The position numbers were made by a program, and so were the translations under genes. The notes beneath the pieces are model-generated. The model was not told the DNA's origin and ran no database searches. It saw nothing but the letters and a program-made list of their open reading frames with translations. 7,896 nt of DNA from Chloroflexota bacterium (GTDB lineage Bacteria > Chloroflexota > Anaerolineae > Anaerolineales > Villigracilaceae): positions 1 through 7,896 of the forward strand of contig JAJYOH010000263.1 in assembly GCA_021796315.1 (NCBI GenBank), given 5' to 3'. Of the stretch, positions 6,049-7,896 are shown piece after piece; position 1 is the first letter of the stretch; the number at the start of each line of letters is the position of its first letter.

Positions 6049-6429
6049 CTAAGCTTCGTAATCGGTTTGTTCCTCATCAACCGCCATGACAGGTTCCTCG
6101 GCGGGTTTCTTATCGAGGAACTGCAAAAGCAAGGCAACAACTTTGGTTGAATATTTGGTTTCGCCTTTGTCCTCATATTTGTCCGTCTTGAGCCGCCCTT
6201 CGAGATAGATCAAACTGCCTTTTTTGAGATACTGCTCGCAGACTTCAGCGAGACGTCCCCAGGCTTCAACGTAGACCCATTCAGTGTATTCCTTGGTTTC
6301 GCTTCCGCTTTTCCAGCGTTGCGAAACGGCGATGCTGAAATGGGCCACTTTCTTGCCGTTGGGGGTGAAGCGCGTCTCGGGTTCCTTGCCGAGACGTCCG
6401 ATCAGTTGCACACGGTTTAGAGCTGGCAT
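6049..6429 (-). CDS. ssb: Single-stranded DNA-binding protein
   Basis: This encodes 126 residues. It coats single-stranded DNA in replication, recombination and repair. ATG 6429 is chosen because AAAGGAGG (6438-6445) lies eight bases upstream and the protein then begins MPALNRVQLIGRLG, the normal SSB start; a longer frame to 6480 adds 17 residues unlike SSB. The OB fold is complete: NRVQLIGRLGKEPETRFTPNG (5-25), VAHFSIAVSQRW (28-39), TEWVYVEAWGRLAEVCEQYLKKGSLIYLEGRL (49-80). After about residue 107 only a short acidic tail follows (KPAEEPVMAVDEEQTDYEA). The canonical tip DDDIPF, which recruits partner proteins, is missing, and there is no Gly/Pro-rich linker. This may be a lineage trait, or this may be an accessory SSB copy. 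Transcription ends at a strong palindrome directly downstream. Confidence 0.95.
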   Translation of the reverse strand: MPALNRVQLIGRLGKEPETRFTPNGKKVAHFSIAVSQRWKSGSETKEYTEWVYVEAWGRLAEVCEQYLKKGSLIYLEGRLKTDKYEDKGETKYSTKVVALLLQFLDKKPAEEPVMAVDEEQTDYEA

Positions 6430-6451
6430 AATTGATTCCTCCTTTAGGGGT

Positions 6452-6480
6452 TTTATAAAAACAAAGAAACCACAGATCAA
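6452..6480 (-). promoter_or_regulatory. Promoter of ssb
   Basis: On the minus strand TTGATC (6475-6480), 17 bases and TATAAA (6452-6457) make a reasonable housekeeping promoter. The -10 box has five of six and the -35 box four of six consensus bases. The -35 half lies inside the repeat-like block 6463-6538. Confidence 0.5.
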
Positions 6481-6538
6481 CTCGGATCTTCACGAATTCT
6501 CATCGTGTCCATCTTTGCTTCTCTGCGGCTCCTCTGCA
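6463..6538. repeat. Decayed dispersed intergenic repeat (putative)
   Basis: The block contains ACCACAGATCAACTCGGAT (6469-6487), TCTTCACGAATTCTCAT and, at its right end, TTCTCTGCGGCTCCTCTGC (6519-6537). These 'CCACAGAT...' and 'CTCTGCGG...CTCTGC' words resemble intergenic sequences I remember as recurring in many copies in Anaerolineae and other bacterial genomes. No ORF covers it. Recognition is from memory of word patterns; copy number cannot be judged from one window. Confidence 0.4.
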
Positions 6539-6573
6539 TTTTCATTTGGGTCCCAAAATCATTTCGAACGGGG

Positions 6574-6771
6574 TTATACTGTTTTTTTGAGAGAGGGCAG
6601 GCCGGTTTTCATTTCAGCCACACTGTAGCCCGCAGGCACTTCATCCACGGCGCCATCTTTGACCTCGCGCGAGAAGAAGTATAATTTTCGTTCCTTCCCG
6701 GTCGAACTTGTGATGACCTTGGCGTGTAAAAAATATGTCTGACCTTTAGAATTAGTAAAAGCGTAAGCCAT
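6574..6771 (-). CDS. Conserved-looking small protein, 65 residues, unknown function
   Basis: The protein begins MAYAFTNSKGQTYFLHAK and continues with a charged strand-rich core (KERKLYFFSREVKDGAVDEVPAGYSV) and a basic end (LPSLKKTV). It is soluble, with no signal peptide, membrane segment or cysteine. The pattern 'tNskGqtYfLh...l..g....iYfFsr..k..a.delPaGy.v.e...tglP.lkk' is one I associate with small uncharacterised proteins of Anaerolineae, and no function is known to me. The start is secure: AAGGAG (6778-6783) is six bases upstream of ATG 6771. It is transcribed toward ssb but separated by 144 bases and the ssb promoter, so it is probably its own unit, divergent from panC. Confidence 0.75.
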   Translation of the reverse strand: MAYAFTNSKGQTYFLHAKVITSSTGKERKLYFFSREVKDGAVDEVPAGYSVAEMKTGLPSLKKTV

Positions 6772-6777
6772 TTATAT

Positions 6778-6803
6778 CTCCTTTTTATTGTAAGACAATA
6801 AAA
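6778..6803 (-). promoter_or_regulatory. Leader hairpin adjoining the ribosome binding site of the 65-residue gene
   Basis: TTTTATTGT (6783-6791) and ACAATAAAA (6795-6803) are perfect nine-base arms around a three-base loop. They sit between the -10 box and the Shine-Dalgarno AAGGAG (6778-6783), touching both. It could be an RNA stem limiting ribosome access or a DNA operator. The stem is AT-rich, so stability is low. Confidence 0.4.
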
Positions 6804-6830
6804 GTGTAGCACAGATTTTCTATCTGTCAA
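6803..6830 (-). promoter_or_regulatory. Promoter of the 65-residue gene
   Basis: On the minus strand TTGACA (6825-6830), 16 bases and TACACT (6803-6808) form a good -35 with a four-of-six -10 box. The predicted start near 6796 leaves a 25-base leader made of the hairpin and ribosome binding site. Confidence 0.55.
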
Positions 6831-6850
6831 CAGGGAATTTCAGGGAATTT
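6831..6850. repeat. Tandem direct repeat, 2 x 10 bases, before panC
   Basis: CAGGGAATTT occurs twice head to tail (6831-6840, 6841-6850), followed by CGGGTC and ATG 6857. It occupies the expected 5' leader of panC and abuts the -35 box of the divergent gene. The second copy supplies the only GGG near the panC start, at a loose spacing. Confidence 0.6.
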
Positions 6851-6856
6851 CGGGTC

Positions 6857-7690
6857 ATGATGATTGTTTCCACACTCGACGAATTACACACCGCCCGCCT
6901 CCTTCTGGACGGGTCGGTGGGACTCGTGCCAACGATGGGATATCTGCACGAGGGGCATCTCTCCCTCACCCGCCGCGCAAAGGCCGAATGTAAGGCTGTG
7001 GTTGTGAGCATCTTCGTCAATCCCACGCAGTTCGCCCCAACCGATGATCTGTCCAAATATCCGCGCGACCTCGAGCGTGATCTGCACCTGCTCGAATCTG
7101 TCGGCGTGGATTTGGTGTGGACGCCCACGCCCGAAGTGATGTATCCTCCCGGCTTCCAGACGTGGATCGAAGTCGAGAAAATGACGCGCCCGCTCGAAGG
7201 TTCGATGCGCCCCGGCCACTTCCGCGGTGTCACGACCGTTGTTTCCAAACTGTTCAATGCTGTCCAGCCGACGAAGGCCTACTTCGGACAAAAAGACGCT
7301 CAACAAGCTGTCGTTATCCGCCAGATGACGCACGATCTGAATTTCCCAATTGAGATCGTTGTCTGCCCGATCGTGCGCGAAGCGGACGGACTTGCCATGT
7401 CGAGCCGCAATGTTTATCTTGACCCCGAACAGCGCAAAGCCGCCACGATTTTGTTCCGCGCCTTGAGCGCTGCCGAAGATGAATTTGAAACAGGCGAGCG
7501 CGATGCTGAAAAGTTAAGAAGAAAGATGAAAGAAGTGATTGATAGAGAGCCGCTGGCGCAGATGCAATATGTCTCTTGCGCCGACTATGATACGCTCGAA
7601 GAATTGGAAACGGTAAAAGGCAAAACTTTGCTTTCGATGGCGGTTTTTTTGGGCAAGACAAGGCTGATCGATAATTTTGTGTTGGGGTAA
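6857..7690 (+). CDS. panC: Pantothenate synthetase (pantoate-beta-alanine ligase)
   Basis: This encodes 277 residues, the normal length. It joins pantoate and beta-alanine with ATP to make pantothenate, the precursor of coenzyme A, in the cytoplasm. All family motifs are present: VPTMGYLHEGHLSL (24-37) with the HxGH ATP-binding signature at 31-34, SIFVNPTQF (51-59), EGSMRPGHFRGV (114-125), YFGQKDAQQ (142-150) and READGLAMSSRNVYL (174-188) carrying the SSRN phosphate-binding loop. The C-terminal dimerisation/lid domain follows (190-277). ATG 6857 or ATG 6860 could start it; the ribosome binding site is poor (GGG within the tandem repeat). panB and panD are not in the window. It diverges from the 65-residue gene. 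An insertion-sequence-like end begins eight bases after its stop. Confidence 0.97.
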   Translation: MMIVSTLDELHTARLLLDGSVGLVPTMGYLHEGHLSLTRRAKAECKAVVVSIFVNPTQFAPTDDLSKYPRDLERDLHLLESVGVDLVWTPTPEVMYPPGFQTWIEVEKMTRPLEGSMRPGHFRGVTTVVSKLFNAVQPTKAYFGQKDAQQAVVIRQMTHDLNFPIEIVVCPIVREADGLAMSSRNVYLDPEQRKAATILFRALSAAEDEFETGERDAEKLRRKMKEVIDREPLAQMQYVSCADYDTLEELETVKGKTLLSMAVFLGKTRLIDNFVLG

Positions 7691-7697
7691 AAAAACA

Positions 7698-7896
7698 GAG
7701 CTGTCTAAAAAGGGATAGGCAGCTCCTCCTCAAAAAGGGAAAGTTTAATACAATAGGGTATGCACCACGGACAAATCAGCTTCAAAGCATATGGCATGGA
7801 GCAGCCGAGTCTGGACGAATTGATACGCGAACATCATTTGGTGCGGGAGGTCAACCGAGTAGCGGCCATTGAATGGGGTTTGGTATGCATGGCTCA
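7698..7896 (+). mobile_element. Left end of an insertion sequence (partial, IS1182/IS5-like)
   Basis: GAGCTGTCTAAAAAGG at 7698 resembles the outer ends of several transposase-DDE elements, which often begin with a short G-rich word, 'TGTC' and a run of A. A transposase-like ORF follows at 7760. The right end and any target duplication lie outside the window, so the boundary is a guess. GAGCTGTC (7698-7705) and GGCAGCTC (7718-7725) also form a hairpin of seven pairs plus one G-T, which could stop transcription entering from panC. Confidence 0.4.
7760..7896 (+). CDS. Transposase N-terminus (partial)
   Basis: The visible 45 residues begin MHHGQISFKAYGMEQPSLDEL and continue IREHHLVREVNRV. The phrase 'psLdeLIpe.HlvR.vN.v' is the usual start of IS1182/IS5-group transposases (DUF772 N-terminal domain). 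From residue 35 (AAIEWGLVCMA) the match fades, so this may be a diverged or disrupted copy. A TACAAT box (7749-7754) ends five bases before the ATG. The catalytic domain is beyond the window. Confidence 0.5.
   Translation, partial: MHHGQISFKAYGMEQPSLDELIREHHLVREVNRVAAIEWGLVCMA

Noticed and set aside
6544..6558. TTTGGG-T-CCCAAA inverted repeat as terminator of the 65-residue gene
   Set aside because: The one-base centre leaves only about five AT-rich pairs, and no T tract follows on the minus strand.
7314..7733. Minus-strand ORF of 139 residues over the panC end and the insertion-sequence end
   Set aside because: It is a shadow of panC, whose motifs are complete in the plus strand.
1..7896. 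CRISPR array, tRNA or rRNA genes
   Set aside because: No regularly spaced repeats, no cloverleaf-like segments and no conserved rRNA words were seen on either strand.

Overview
The window looks like a stretch of a Chloroflexota chromosome, most likely class Anaerolineae. This is an inference from gene content, not from a marker gene. The window has a LipM-type octanoyltransferase, a short SSB, a COG3375-type acetyltransferase, a GAAC-N4-GTTC LexA-like box, and several small or membrane proteins of types I associate with Anaerolineae. No rRNA, tRNA or CRISPR array is visible. Most of it is ordinary chromosomal coding sequence, and I do not see a clear multi-gene novel system.

Left part (1-4140, all plus strand). 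The probable 3' tail of an upstream gene (2-82) is followed by a papain-like cysteine peptidase-fold protein (129-665). Next is a 114-residue membrane protein shaped like a two-helix ion channel without a potassium filter (726-1070). After a 150-base gap with a weak terminator and a promoter whose start point coincides with the ATG, an apparent operon runs from 1222 to 4140. It holds a Rossmann-fold NAD(P)-binding protein, a GNAT acetyltransferase, a 54-residue ORF joined at both ends by ATGA overlaps, and a GINT1_N / GH43-like beta-propeller protein probably involved in glycan metabolism.

Middle part (4141-6445, minus strand). A hairpin separates the convergent gene blocks. Then come a four-helix membrane protein with a proline-rich tail (4200-4922), octanoyltransferase LipM (5058-5873) and single-stranded DNA-binding protein (6049-6429). 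The membrane protein has a consensus promoter with a LexA-like palindrome filling its spacer, so it may be DNA-damage controlled. lipM has a near-leaderless promoter. ssb ends in a strong terminator, and its -35 box appears to lie in a degenerate intergenic repeat.

Right part (6446-7896). A 65-residue protein (minus) and panC (plus) diverge from an 85-base region that carries a promoter, a hairpin next to a ribosome binding site, and a tandem 10-base repeat. Eight bases after panC, what looks like the left end of an insertion sequence begins, with the start of a transposase that runs off the window.

Functionally, lipM (lipoate synthesis) and panC (pantothenate/CoA synthesis) are cofactor genes and ssb is for replication and repair. 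The left operon is less defined, with a likely link to lipid or glycan modification. The least explained items are the LexA-box membrane protein, the filterless channel-like protein, the peptidase-like protein with its truncated upstream neighbour, and the coupled 54-residue ORF.
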